A DNA stretch of 64,000 nucleotides from Archangium lansingense (GTDB lineage: Bacteria; Myxococcota; Myxococcia; Myxococcales; Myxococcaceae). Positions 9,586 to 18,518 of the stretch are shown here, in pieces. The DNA is taken from the NCBI RefSeq assembly GCF_026626635.1, contig NZ_JAPNKA010000001.1, positions 2,728,001 through 2,792,000 on the forward strand, given 5' to 3'. A model generated the notes under the pieces. It was given only the letters and a program-made list of their open reading frames with translations. It was not told the DNA's origin and searched no databases. Position 1 is the first letter of the stretch. The number at the start of each line of letters is the position of its first letter. The position numbers were made by a program, and so were the translations under genes.

Positions 9586-10593
9586 ATGAACGCGTCTCCC
9601 CCATCCCCCCGAACCGCCGTTGTTCTGATCCACGACGAAGACGAGGGTCCCGGACAGCTCGGCCCCGCGTTGCGGCGCTCGGGCTTCACCCTGGATGTCC
9701 GGTGCCGAGACCCGCGCCCGGAGGACACCGAGGCGGATCTCGTCGTGGTGATGGGGAAGTCCCTGGGACTCCAGGAGGGAGAGCCCCCGCCACTGCTGGA
9801 GGAGGAGCGGCGGTTGCTGGCCCGTCGGTTGGAAGCGGGCCGGCCGAGCCTTGGCCTCGGATTGGGCGCGCGGTTGCTCGCCGCCGCGGCGGGCGCCCGC
9901 GTCCACCCGGGCGAGAAGGGCCCGGTGCTGGGCGTCCACCCGGTGTCACTGACGCTGGAGGGGCTGTCGGACCCGCTGTTCGCCGGCTTCGAGGAGTTCT
10001 TCGACGTCCTGCACTGGCAGGGGGACACCTTCGAGCCAGTCCCCGGAGCGCAGCTGCTGGCCTCGACTGCCCGCTACCCGCAGCAGGCCTTCCGGGTGGG
10101 CAAGTCCTACGGCGTGCAGTTCCACCCCGAGGTGGATGGGGGCCTGTTCGAGCGCTGGGTCCACAGCTCGCAGGAGGACGCGACCCGCGTGGGGCTCACC
10201 GCCGAGGAGCTGCTGAAGCGGGAGGCTCCCCGGGTGGCGCGAGTGCAGCAACACGCGATGCTGCTGATGGAGCGGCTGGCCGCCTTCTTCGCGCGGCAGG
10301 TGGGGGCGGGCGGCGGAGAGCGCTACCTCTTCACCGTGGATGCCATCCAACGGTTGGATGGCCGAGGCGTGCTGCTCTCGCCCGGCATCCCGCGGCGCGC
10401 ACCCATCGTGCGGGTGGGGCAGACGCTCTCGCTCAAGCGGCCCGATGGCTCGCGCGTGGAGGGCACCGTGCGCGGCATGGCCAGCTTCGGGGATACCGGG
10501 GCAGCCATCCCCTTGCTGGTCCTGCTGGACTCACCGGACGCGGAGGTGCCTCCCGGTTCGGAGGCCCTCACCACCGAGCCGCTGACGGTGTAG
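9586..10593 (+). CDS. Class I glutamine-amidotransferase-like protein lacking the catalytic Cys, with C-terminal beta-barrel
   Basis: A 335-residue protein. Residues about 10-195 follow the class I glutamine amidotransferase (GATase) fold: VVVMGKS, a nucleophile-elbow segment SLGLGLGARLLAAA, and GVQFHPEV with H180 and E182. The nucleophile, normally Cys in the GxCxG elbow, is Gly92 here, so glutaminase activity is not expected. The C-terminal about 85 residues (FTVDAIQRLDGRGVLLSPG, then VRVGQTLSLKRPDG) look like the domain-2 beta-barrel of translation GTPases. ATG 9586 is chosen because homology begins right after it; an in-frame ATG at 9508 exists. A small STAS-like gene starts 12 bp downstream, suggesting one transcript. 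Function unknown, perhaps a binding or scaffold protein. Confidence 0.7.
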   Translation: MNASPPSPRTAVVLIHDEDEGPGQLGPALRRSGFTLDVRCRDPRPEDTEADLVVVMGKSLGLQEGEPPPLLEEERRLLARRLEAGRPSLGLGLGARLLAAAAGARVHPGEKGPVLGVHPVSLTLEGLSDPLFAGFEEFFDVLHWQGDTFEPVPGAQLLASTARYPQQAFRVGKSYGVQFHPEVDGGLFERWVHSSQEDATRVGLTAEELLKREAPRVARVQQHAMLLMERLAAFFARQVGAGGGERYLFTVDAIQRLDGRGVLLSPGIPRRAPIVRVGQTLSLKRPDGSRVEGTVRGMASFGDTGAAIPLLVLLDSPDAEVPPGSEALTTEPLTV

Positions 10594-10605
10594 AAAGTAG
10601 CGGCA

Positions 10606-11004
10606 ATGTCCAAGCAGGTGTTCCGGAGCGATTACTTCACCGTCCTCGTCGACGAGCGGATGGGCATCATCCGTACCATTCGCAGCGACAAGCCTTTCGG
10701 CACCCTCCAGGAGTTCGATGCCGAATTCGAGGCGCTCATCAAGGCCTTGGACGACCTGGGCCGGGCACGCTACGCGCTCATCGCCGACATCCGGGCCGTT
10801 CCTGGCCGGAATGATCCCGAGTTCGAAGCCGCCTTGCAGCGCGTCCGTGCTCGGTGGATCGGCGGCTTCCGCAAGGTGGGCGTGCTCGTCCAGAGCGCCG
10901 TCGGCATGCTGCAGGTCAAACGCTACGCCAGGCAGGACACCATCCGGCGCCTGGTGACGAACGACGAGGAAGAGCTGCTGAGGTACCTCACGCAGGAGGA
11001 CTGA
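10606..11004 (+). CDS. Small STAS/SpoIIAA-like protein
   Basis: A 132-residue soluble protein without signal peptide or membrane segment. The alternation of strands and helices (YFTVLVDERMGIIRTIRS, ALDDLGRARYALIADIRAVP, then VGVLVQSAVGMLQVKRYAR) resembles SpoIIAA-like STAS proteins found in families in myxobacteria. It lies 12 bp after the amidotransferase-like gene and probably shares its transcript. A second protein of the same general type and length lies at 50831-51292. Partner and role are unknown. Confidence 0.6.
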   Translation: MSKQVFRSDYFTVLVDERMGIIRTIRSDKPFGTLQEFDAEFEALIKALDDLGRARYALIADIRAVPGRNDPEFEAALQRVRARWIGGFRKVGVLVQSAVGMLQVKRYARQDTIRRLVTNDEEELLRYLTQED

Positions 11005-11042
11005 GGCCGTTGCCGGAGCCTCCCTGTGTCGAGGTCCGGCGC

Positions 11043-12335
11043 CTACTTCCGCTTCGTCCGGGCGGCCGTCTTGGGGGCGCGTTGCGCCTTCTCCGGCGCG
11101 GGCTGCTTCTTGCGGGGCGCGGGACTCCGGCTGCTGCGCAGGGGCTTGCCCTTCTTGTCGAAGAACACGTCGAAGAGCTCACTGCCCGTCAGCCACGAGG
11201 GCGAGGCAGGTGCCGGGGCGACGTCGACATTGCCGTCCTCGTCCTGACGGAGCACGAGCACCTCTTCCTGCTCCAGCCCGGGCAGGAGCATTGCCGAGTG
11301 GGTGGTGGCGACGAACTGGAGCCGCGGGAAGGTCGCCTTCAGCGCGGGAACGAGCGTCGTCTGCCAGCGCGGGTGCAGGTGCAGGTCCAGCTCGTCAACG
11401 AGCACGAGCCCTTCCATCTTCTCGGGCGCCACGGGCTTGCCCGCCTCGAGGAGGAAGTGGCCGATCAGGTCCGCCAGCCAGGCGATGGAGCTCTGGTAGC
11501 CATGGGACAACCACGTGGCGGGAATCTTGATGCGCTGGCCGCCCATCTCCAGCTCGAAGCGGTGGGCCTCCAGCACGTCCTGCCGGGTGCGCACGATGCC
11601 GTGGCTCCGCAGCTCCAGGCCCACGAGGCCCGGCAGGAGGTTGCCCTGCAGCAGCACCTGCCGGAGCACCCGGCTGTAGGCCTTGGCCTGGGCCGGCTCG
11701 AAGACGTCGGCGAAGCCGGTGGCGATGAGACTGCCCTGGTCGAAGAGGTTCGCCAGGCGCTGCTTGATGGGATCCGACAGGCCCTCGCCCTGAATGGCAT
11801 TGGGGCGGGGCAGGGAGCGCGCCGTGCCGTAGCCCGCGACGAACCACCCCGGAAGCTGCGTGCGGCGCGCCTCTCGGATGGGATCGAAGACGCGCGTGTG
11901 CTCCACGCCGACGTACCTCGAATTGCCCACCAGCTCGCGCCAGGTGCTCTTGGCCGCCACCGAGCTCCTCACATAGGGCGGCAGCGAGTGCCTCTTCTCC
12001 AGGCCGGGATAGCCACGCGTCCTATGGCCCTCCTGACCGAAGGTGAACTCGGCGCCGATGAGCATCAGCTCGCTGGAGGGCAGCCGCCGGTCCGGTAGCG
12101 AGGTGACGTCCGCGAGCTCGCTACCCAGCGAGGAGCCGCTCGCGGCGAGCGCGATGGCCTGGAGGATGGCCGTCTTGCACAGTCCGTTCTCCCCGACGAA
12201 GACGGTCCAGGGCCGGACCTCCCCATCCGAGCGGGTGAAGGAGATGGCGACATCCCGCAGGAGCTTGAGGTTCTGGAGCGTGAGGCTGCGCAGGTACATG
12301 CGGAGGGCCAACGTGAACGGGTAGGGCCTCACCAT
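11043..12335 (-). CDS. AAA/RecF-like ATP-binding protein with altered Walker A
   Basis: A 430-residue ABC/SMC-type ATPase of the AAA_21/AAA_15 (OLD- or RecF-like) group. The N-terminus is LRSLTLQNLKLLRDVAISF. Walker A reads GENGLCKTA, where the last Gly of GxNGxGKT is Cys (codon TGC); Lys and Thr are kept. Walker B is LVLVDELDLHLHP and the switch His lies in TTHSAMLL. The last about 45 residues are rich in Lys, Arg, Ala and Pro and may bind nucleic acid. ATG 12335 has GAGG just before it; ATG 12299 (MYLRSL) is the alternative. No nuclease (TOPRIM) domain or partner gene is visible, so defence or repair roles remain guesses. Confidence 0.75.
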   Translation of the reverse strand: MVRPYPFTLALRMYLRSLTLQNLKLLRDVAISFTRSDGEVRPWTVFVGENGLCKTAILQAIALAASGSSLGSELADVTSLPDRRLPSSELMLIGAEFTFGQEGHRTRGYPGLEKRHSLPPYVRSSVAAKSTWRELVGNSRYVGVEHTRVFDPIREARRTQLPGWFVAGYGTARSLPRPNAIQGEGLSDPIKQRLANLFDQGSLIATGFADVFEPAQAKAYSRVLRQVLLQGNLLPGLVGLELRSHGIVRTRQDVLEAHRFELEMGGQRIKIPATWLSHGYQSSIAWLADLIGHFLLEAGKPVAPEKMEGLVLVDELDLHLHPRWQTTLVPALKATFPRLQFVATTHSAMLLPGLEQEEVLVLRQDEDGNVDVAPAPASPSWLTGSELFDVFFDKKGKPLRSSRSPAPRKKQPAPEKAQRAPKTAARTKRK

Positions 12336-12442
12336 ATCCTCACCCGGCGGACTTGTGGGTATTCGTGAGACGTTTGTCCCCCCCAGGGGGGTCGGTGACC
12401 CGGCCCCTCCGGCACCCGGCTGCCACCCTCGACGAGAGGCTC

Positions 12443-12474
12443 TTGCGCTCGCAGTGCGGGCTCGGTTCTACAAT
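12443..12474 (+). promoter_or_regulatory. Candidate promoter giving a near-leaderless transcript
   Basis: A TACAAT hexamer at 12469-12474 lies 8 bp before the ATG at 12483. A TTGCGC at 12443-12448 could be a -35 element, but the 20-bp spacing is longer than usual. If used, transcription would start at or next to the start codon. No Shine-Dalgarno is present before this ATG. Confidence 0.3.
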
Positions 12475-12482
12475 CCCGCCGG

Positions 12483-14756
12483 ATGAGCACCCCCCTGCGA
12501 ATGGCTTGCCCCCCGGTGTCCGTTCGACTGCTGCCGCTCGTGCTGCTGCTCCTCTCCGCCTGCCCCCCAAAGGAACAGGAGCGCGCCGACCTCTGTAATG
12601 ACCGCCATCAGGCGCTGCGCTCACCCGGCTGTCAGCTCACGCTCGGCGTGCCCCTGGAGGACCGCTACCTCTCTTTCGAGAACGACTCCGACTGGTACAG
12701 CGTGCGGATCCCCTCGGACGTGGGGCCCCGCTCGGTGCTGCGCGTCACCGCCGTCTACCCCGTGCCCCTCACCGAGGTGAACCTGTCCGTCAGCCTCCTG
12801 CGAGAGAACGGCGACTCGCTCGTGCCCCGGCGGGTGGATGTGCATGGCCAGGGCCAGCCTGGGCCGGTCGGGTTCCTCCTTCCCATCACCGAGCCGGGCG
12901 CGAGCCTGGTGCTGCGGCTCGAGGACGTGCCCTCCGACCCCAGCCGCCCCGGCTTCGACACGCACAACCCGTACTCCCTCCTGGTGGAGGTGCTGGACAA
13001 CCCGGACGGCAACGAGCCCAACGACACGGAGGCTACGCCCGTGCCGCTGACGGGCTCGGGTGATGTCCAGGCGGGGAGTGTCTCCGGGTACCTGGCCACC
13101 GACGGGGACGTGGACCTCTTCTCCTTCGACGTGCCGGCCGGAAGGATTGCCTACGTGCGGGTGACGGCGCCGAGCCTGGCGCCCGAGCCTCCTCCGGCCT
13201 GGCTCCTCTCGTACGAGCTGCTGCGCCCGGACGGCACAACCGAGGCTGGCGGCCACGTGAGCACCCATTCCGAGGCTGCGGACCTGGCCACCGCGCGCCG
13301 GGTGACGGCGGCGGGGACGTGGCACGTGCGGGTGCGAGGCTGGGACGGTGACACCTCCGATGACCTCCCGGCGCTGGGAGACCTTCGCCAGACGTACATG
13401 GTGGACGTGAAGGTGCTGGAGGAGGGTGACCCGAATGAGGGGCCTGGCGGCAATGACGAGCTGGGGCGGGCGAAGGTGGTGGAGTTCACCGGTAGCCCGT
13501 CGAGGACGACGTCTTTCACCGGACGCCTGGGTTCGGTGCAGGACAAGGACTGGTATGCAGTTCGCCTGTCCCCCCACACCGCGCACTCCGTGCTGCACTA
13601 CCGGCTGGCGCCACTGTCCTCGGGCGGCCGCTTCCCTCCGCTGCCCGGGCTCCCGAACCGGCGGGTGCGCGTCCTCACGGAGGTGTCGGGCTCCACCACC
13701 GACTGCATCACGAAGGCAGAGGTGTGCCCCAAGGGGAACGGTCATGGAACGGACCCAGCCGTGACGTCTCTGGTGGATGGCTGGTGTAGCAACAGCACGC
13801 CGCTGTGCCTGCACTCCTCGCGCGATGAGTCCGAGTCCTTCTCCGACCTGCGCAACCTCGAGGGCGTGTTGCCGGTGCCGCCGCACGCCGCCTCCGTGCG
13901 CTACTCCTTCCTCATCCACGACGAGGGCTCCCACTGGGCGGACGACCAGGACTACCGTCTGGAGGTGGAGTGGCTGAGCGACCCGGACGAGACTTCCCGC
14001 AGCTCGGAGACGGAAGGGAAGACGCCGAAGGTGCTGGCGAGTGACGATGCCGGCACGTCCTTCCCCGAGCCGCCCAGGGGTGACGACTACGAGGTGAGGG
14101 GTTCCATCTCCTACGGCCTGGGCGGGCTCGTCGGCAATGACCCGGCGAAGGGGCAGGGCATTCGCGGCCCCGCGGACTACGATGCCGTGCCCAGCGACGT
14201 GGACACCTTCGCCTTCCAGTTGCCCGCGGGCCTCATGGAGCCGATCGACCGCACCTGGGAACTGCAGTGGGAGGTGGCCGACCTGCCCGATGGGGGCATG
14301 CCCCTGGGCCTCGCGCTGGACCTGACCTTCTGTGATGCGGAGCGGCCGGAGTCGGGGACCGGCTGCACGCGGGTGTCCACCGGTAGCACCGGGGCGCCGC
14401 TGACGCTCACGTATCGCGGAGAGCCGCAGCGTGCCTGGCACTCGCCGAGCGACAGTCCCGGCGGCCTACAGCCTCTGTACGCACTCGAGCGCGCAGGGGG
14501 CGTCACGAAGGTGACGGTGCAGCCCTACGCCTGTGCCTGCCTCGAGCCCCGCTTCATCCGGGGTGGCATCGTCGAGGTGTCCGTGCGCGCCGTGGACCGG
14601 AAGGACTACGCACCAGCGGATTACACGCTGCGCACCGCGCACACCGACTATCCGAAGACGTACTCCACCCTGGATGGGGGCACTGCTTCCTGCCCGGGCC
14701 ATGTGGCTGGGGGGACGGCGATGGCTCCGGCCTGTGTCTTCACCCGGCAGCCGTGA
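12483..14756 (+). CDS. Large lipoprotein with pre-peptidase C-terminal-like beta domains
   Basis: A 757-residue exported lipoprotein: signal sequence with lipobox LLLLSAC (Cys27). The mature part has repeated acidic beta-sandwich modules of the pre-peptidase C-terminal (PPC) type, with NEPNDTEATPVPL near residue 178, DPNEGPGGNDELGRAK near 315 and further DxDxY/W stretches such as TDGDVDLFSFDVPAG and VQDKDWYAVRLSPH. Several Cys pairs occur in the second half. PPC-like modules are common in myxobacterial secreted proteins; no protease domain is present. It stands alone, divergent from the ATPase gene. Probably a surface or periplasmic binding protein. Confidence 0.7.
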   Translation: MSTPLRMACPPVSVRLLPLVLLLLSACPPKEQERADLCNDRHQALRSPGCQLTLGVPLEDRYLSFENDSDWYSVRIPSDVGPRSVLRVTAVYPVPLTEVNLSVSLLRENGDSLVPRRVDVHGQGQPGPVGFLLPITEPGASLVLRLEDVPSDPSRPGFDTHNPYSLLVEVLDNPDGNEPNDTEATPVPLTGSGDVQAGSVSGYLATDGDVDLFSFDVPAGRIAYVRVTAPSLAPEPPPAWLLSYELLRPDGTTEAGGHVSTHSEAADLATARRVTAAGTWHVRVRGWDGDTSDDLPALGDLRQTYMVDVKVLEEGDPNEGPGGNDELGRAKVVEFTGSPSRTTSFTGRLGSVQDKDWYAVRLSPHTAHSVLHYRLAPLSSGGRFPPLPGLPNRRVRVLTEVSGSTTDCITKAEVCPKGNGHGTDPAVTSLVDGWCSNSTPLCLHSSRDESESFSDLRNLEGVLPVPPHAASVRYSFLIHDEGSHWADDQDYRLEVEWLSDPDETSRSSETEGKTPKVLASDDAGTSFPEPPRGDDYEVRGSISYGLGGLVGNDPAKGQGIRGPADYDAVPSDVDTFAFQLPAGLMEPIDRTWELQWEVADLPDGGMPLGLALDLTFCDAERPESGTGCTRVSTGSTGAPLTLTYRGEPQRAWHSPSDSPGGLQPLYALERAGGVTKVTVQPYACACLEPRFIRGGIVEVSVRAVDRKDYAPADYTLRTAHTDYPKTYSTLDGGTASCPGHVAGGTAMAPACVFTRQP

Positions 14757-14949
14757 GCTCTCGGGCCCGCTAGCCCGCTCCAGATTACATGGAGGTGCAA
14801 GCGCCTGATGTAGGGAGCTTTTACGGCCATACCGCTCTTCTTCGGCGGCACGGTCCAGGGAAGAGCGGCTCCCCCGCGAGTTGTCAGGGGGCCATGGGAG
14901 GAAGGGGGCGAAGCGAGTTAAATAGAGAACCCCCACTCATGGAGGTTGT

Positions 14950-15552
14950 ATGAAGTTCCCGTCGTACGGTGCCGCTGGAGTGCTCACGGCCTGCTTGCTG
15001 TCCGCCCCCGCCCTCGCCAATTCCGCAGGCATGACTGCCAACTCTGGCAAGACGAGCCAGACGTGCTCCACCTGCCACACGGGCGGTTCCGCGCCTACCG
15101 TCGAGCTCACCGGCCCCACCACGCTCGCCGCAGGTGCGACGGGCCAGTACAAGCTCACCATCACCGGGGGCCCTGGCTTGAAGGGCGGCATGAACGTGGC
15201 CGTGGACAACACGGCGGCGTCGCTCGAGCCCGGCACGGATACCAAGAAGCAGAGCAACGAGCTCACCCATAAGGCGGCCAAGCCCGCCGCCAGCGGCGCC
15301 ATCACGTTTGACTTCTCGCTGGTGGCGCCCCCCTCGGCGGGCACCGTCAAGCTCTTCGCCGCCGGCAACTCGGTCAACGGTGACAACAACGTCACCGGAG
15401 ACGCGGCCGCGGTCACGACGCTGAGCGTGACCGTCACCGGCAGCAACGAGCCGGTAGAGGAGGAGGGTGGCTGCTCCTCCACCGGTGGTGCTCCGGTGGT
15501 GGCGTTCGCGCTGACCGCTGGCTTGGCGCTGCTGCGCCGCCGCCGCAACTGA
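14950..15552 (+). CDS. MYXO-CTERM-anchored protein with CXXCH motif
   Basis: A 200-residue exported protein. The signal peptide ends near ALA-NS (residue 23). A CSTCH motif (C39, C42, H43) followed by TGG opens a reelin-like beta-sandwich domain (VELTGPTTLAAGATGQYKLT). A tail at about residue 174 (GGCSSTGG), then a hydrophobic stretch and RRRR, fits the MYXO-CTERM sorting signal. In this type of protein the tail is thought to be cut and the Cys lipidated for surface display. The CXXCH may bind c-type heme or a metal. GGAGG at 14941-14945 sits close (4 nt) to ATG. Monocistronic; a 9-bp stem hairpin follows the stop. Confidence 0.8.
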   Translation: MKFPSYGAAGVLTACLLSAPALANSAGMTANSGKTSQTCSTCHTGGSAPTVELTGPTTLAAGATGQYKLTITGGPGLKGGMNVAVDNTAASLEPGTDTKKQSNELTHKAAKPAASGAITFDFSLVAPPSAGTVKLFAAGNSVNGDNNVTGDAAAVTTLSVTVTGSNEPVEEEGGCSSTGGAPVVAFALTAGLALLRRRRN

Positions 15553-15571
15553 GTCCTCCGCTGTTGCCTCA

Positions 15572-15604
15572 CTCCTCCCGTGTCTGGCTGGGACCCGGGA
15601 GGAG
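15572..15604 (+). terminator. Hairpin after the MYXO-CTERM gene
   Basis: CTCCTCCCG at 15572-15580 pairs perfectly with CGGGAGGAG at 15596-15604 (9-bp stem, 15-nt loop). It starts 20 bp after the stop codon and 82 bp before the next start. No U-tract follows, so it could equally be a mRNA-stabilising structure. Confidence 0.45.
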
Positions 15605-15685
15605 CGCAGTCCTGAAGTAGACCTTCGCGGTTCGTGCCTCCTGCTCCCGAGTCTTCCCGTGCTGCCCTCCCTCCGCTCGCGCCCC

Positions 15686-16675
15686 ATGTTCCAGCCGCTG
15701 CCTCGCGTCTGCTGCGGCCTCCTCTCCGCGCTGCTGGTCCTTGCCGTTCCGGCGGTCCAGGCCGCTCCGTCCAAGAAGTCCTCGAAGACTTCGAAGTCTT
15801 CGAAGTCGTCCCGGACGAGCTCCTCCAAGACCACTCCGGCGGAGCCTGCCGCGCAGCCGGCCCCCGCTGAGCCCGAGCCTGCTCCCGCTCCCGCGGCCGA
15901 GGCAAAGCCGCCTCCCGCGCCCGCCGTGGAGACGAAGGTCGCCGAGGAGCCTGCCCGGCCCGCGCCAAAAACCGTAGCGGAGGCCCGGCCCACTCCGGCG
16001 TCGAAGTCCACGGCGTCCCGTTCCGCCGCGGCCGAGTCGAAGGCTCCCTCCGTTGCCCAGGGCCGCATGCGCATCGGCGTGAGTCCCGATCTCTACCTGG
16101 AATCGGCGCGGATGACGGGGGTGCAGAACATCAACGCCGTGCAGCTGGACGAGACCTTCGACTACTCGGCGGGCTTCCTGTCCTTCACGGCCTGGGCGAA
16201 CACCCCCGTGCCCACGGTGAGCGAGCGGCTGCGGGTGGGCGCGGGCGTGCGCATCCTGGGCAACTACGTCGCGTCTGGAGGCCAGCAGTTCGGCTTCGGC
16301 ATCCTCAACGAGGCGTTCGTCTCCGGGGAGTACGGCCTGCCCGTCGCCGACAAGATGGAGGTCGTCTTCGCCGGGCGCGCGGGGCTCTCCTTCCTCATTC
16401 CCGGCCTCGAGTTCGCCGAGACGATCCGCAACCTCCAGGCGCAGGGCGTGGACGCGTGGAGCGTGCCGCGCGTGGGCTGGCTGGTGGGCCCGTCGTTGGG
16501 CGCGCGGCGGCAGATGAGCGATCGCATCTGGCTGCGCGCGGATCTGCTCGGCCAGGTCGGGCAGCAGTTCCTCTTCGCAACGAGCCAGGACATCTCCGGG
16601 TTCCGCTATTCGAAGAACTGGAGCACCCTGGGGCTGCGCCTGGGGCTCTCCATCGGAGCCGAGTTCTCCCTCTGA
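15686..16675 (+). CDS. Exported protein with Lys/Ser and Ala/Pro-rich linker and outer-membrane-like C-terminal domain
   Basis: A 329-residue protein with a signal peptide (cleavage near VQAA-PSKK). A basic low-complexity stretch follows (SKKSSKTSKSSKSSRTS), then about 70 residues rich in Ala, Pro and Glu, as in periplasmic spacers. From residue about 130 the sequence looks like an outer-membrane beta-barrel or barrel-like fold: alternating strands such as MRIGVSPDLYLESARM, LRVGAGVRILGNYV and LGLRLGLSIGAEFSL, ending in a hydrophobic residue. An in-frame GTG at 15659 is possible, but ATG 15686 gives the better signal peptide. No partner gene identified. Confidence 0.65.
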   Translation: MFQPLPRVCCGLLSALLVLAVPAVQAAPSKKSSKTSKSSKSSRTSSSKTTPAEPAAQPAPAEPEPAPAPAAEAKPPPAPAVETKVAEEPARPAPKTVAEARPTPASKSTASRSAAAESKAPSVAQGRMRIGVSPDLYLESARMTGVQNINAVQLDETFDYSAGFLSFTAWANTPVPTVSERLRVGAGVRILGNYVASGGQQFGFGILNEAFVSGEYGLPVADKMEVVFAGRAGLSFLIPGLEFAETIRNLQAQGVDAWSVPRVGWLVGPSLGARRQMSDRIWLRADLLGQVGQQFLFATSQDISGFRYSKNWSTLGLRLGLSIGAEFSL

Positions 16676-16705
16676 GGCATTCCCTTTTTTCGCTGGGAGT
16701 CGTGC

Positions 16706-18502
16706 ATGACAGTCTCTCGGACGCTTCTCTTCTCTGCACTCACAATGCTGGCCGCGTGCCAGCCCACCTACTCCTTCGAGCCGGAGCAGGTGGCCGAAGG
16801 CCCCGGTGGCATGGTGGGCAACGGGGACCCCATTACGGAAGGCACCTTCGCGGGGGGGGATGACACCCTGCCCGCGGCGCGCCCGGTCGGCTCGCTGCCC
16901 AACGAGACGCGCCCGCCTGACTGTGATGCGGACTGCGTGGCGTACTGCAACGGGGCGGGCCTGCAGAACCCCGTCAACCGCGGGCTGTGCCGCAGCCTCT
17001 GGGGCGTGGGTTTGTCCAACCGCCCCATCGTGCATGCCGAGGCCTGCCGCCGGCTCTTCGTGGACATGCTGGGGCGCGTGCCTGGCGCGGACGAGGCCGA
17101 GGCGACGTGCTCGGGCGGGTGGGGGGCCACGGTGAAGACGCTGATGGAGAGCGACGACTTCATCTTCGTCCAGCAGCGCCGGGCCGCGGACCGCTTCCTC
17201 TACAGCAACGAGGTGACGAGCCTCCAGGCCATCTACGACATGGATCGGCTGGTGGAGAAGCTGCACCGCGGGCGGGTGCCGTATGACTTGTTCGCCGCGG
17301 TGGTGAGCGCCCATCCGGTGCTGACGCGCCGCTACGCGGACCCGGGCGACAAGGCGGAGGCGCTCTTCAACCATTTCCTGGGCCGCCCTCCCTTCGAGCA
17401 TGAGCGCGCGGACATGTCGCGGCTCTACAAGCTGTGGCACTCGGGTTACTACGACCACCCGCAGCTCGGCATGCGCCTGCCGGATGCCTTCATCCGCTTC
17501 CGCTGCCTGGACGACAACGGGCAGGTGGACGAGGTGTCCCGAGGAGAGTGCGCCAGCGTGCTGTGGGGCTACAACGAGCTCGTCTTCACCCCGGACCTGC
17601 GCGCCTCGCGCGACCCGGGGACGGGCGAGCCGATGATGTGGAGCGGACTGCTCAAGCCCGAAGAGTGGGCGAAGCTGCAGACGCCGGGCCGCATCCTCGC
17701 GAGAGACCTGGCCTTCTGGGAGCGCGCGGTGGACGAGGTGCTCATGCAGTACCTGGGATATGAGCTGTCCGCACGTGTCCCCGAGGTGCGCGAGGAGCTG
17801 GTGCGCTGGGTGCTGCAGCACAACGGTGACATCCGCTCGGTGCACTACGCGGTGGCCACCTCCGCGGCCTACCTCCAGTCCGCCGAGGGCGCCTCGGCCT
17901 CCGGTTACCGGTGGACGTACGGCCCGCTCAAGCAGGTGGATGCCGAGGTGTGGATTGACTCCATGGCCCGCAACACCGGCTATGAGTTGCCCGGCTGCGA
18001 CCACCGCATCAGCCAGCCGGAGAATCTGCTGGAGTCGGGGAGTGTCGCCAGCTTCAGCTTGCTGCAGCAGTCGCGCTGGAAGCTGAACGAGAAGGGCGAC
18101 CTGGACGAGCGCTACTCGCAACTGGCGCGTACCCTGGGCGGTTGCCCGGAGAACGTGTCGGGCGGGCGCTTCCGCGTGGTGAGCATCCTCACCACCGCCA
18201 CCCAGCTGTCCTTCGTGCAGGAGCTGTGCAACCCCACGCAGGACCCCAAGGTGAAGGGAGCCGCAGTGGAGAAGCTGCTGCCCGGTGGCATGGACCCGAG
18301 CCGCGCGGTGGACGCGGACGTGGCCGAGCAGATTGCCACCCACCAGTATCGGCTGCTGCTTGGCCGCTCGCCGGATGACACGGAGAAGGCCGAGGCCCGC
18401 GCGGCGGGTACCGAGTGCGCCCTCACCCTGTGTCCGGCGGAAGAGTTCGCCCGTCCCTACTGCTTCGCGCTGCTCTCCAGCGCCGAGCGCGTCTTCTACT
18501 AG
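16706..18502 (+). CDS. Lipoprotein with three LGRxP motifs (DUF1549-like), first gene of exported module
   Basis: A 598-residue lipoprotein (lipobox LTMLAAC, Cys18). The body carries a recurring pattern, LF/Y...LGRxPxxxE, at about residues 116-130 (RRLFVDMLGRVPGADEAE), 220-236 (ALFNHFLGRPPFEHE) and 549-565 (QYRLLLGRSPDDTEKAE). Similar LGRxP motifs occur in the DUF1549/DUF1553-type proteins of planctomycetes and other bacteria, usually paired with DUF1501 proteins, as here. Several Cys residues suggest disulfides. The DUF1501 gene follows after 16 bp and a CXXCH lipoprotein overlaps that by 4 bp, so the three very probably form an operon. Biochemical function unknown. Confidence 0.7.
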   Translation: MTVSRTLLFSALTMLAACQPTYSFEPEQVAEGPGGMVGNGDPITEGTFAGGDDTLPAARPVGSLPNETRPPDCDADCVAYCNGAGLQNPVNRGLCRSLWGVGLSNRPIVHAEACRRLFVDMLGRVPGADEAEATCSGGWGATVKTLMESDDFIFVQQRRAADRFLYSNEVTSLQAIYDMDRLVEKLHRGRVPYDLFAAVVSAHPVLTRRYADPGDKAEALFNHFLGRPPFEHERADMSRLYKLWHSGYYDHPQLGMRLPDAFIRFRCLDDNGQVDEVSRGECASVLWGYNELVFTPDLRASRDPGTGEPMMWSGLLKPEEWAKLQTPGRILARDLAFWERAVDEVLMQYLGYELSARVPEVREELVRWVLQHNGDIRSVHYAVATSAAYLQSAEGASASGYRWTYGPLKQVDAEVWIDSMARNTGYELPGCDHRISQPENLLESGSVASFSLLQQSRWKLNEKGDLDERYSQLARTLGGCPENVSGGRFRVVSILTTATQLSFVQELCNPTQDPKVKGAAVEKLLPGGMDPSRAVDADVAEQIATHQYRLLLGRSPDDTEKAEARAAGTECALTLCPAEEFARPYCFALLSSAERVFY

Positions 18503-18518
18503 CCCCGGAGCCCTTCCC

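Noticed and set aside
11043..12335. OLD-type defence system (Gabija-like)
   Set aside because: No TOPRIM domain, no helicase partner and no other defence gene next to it.
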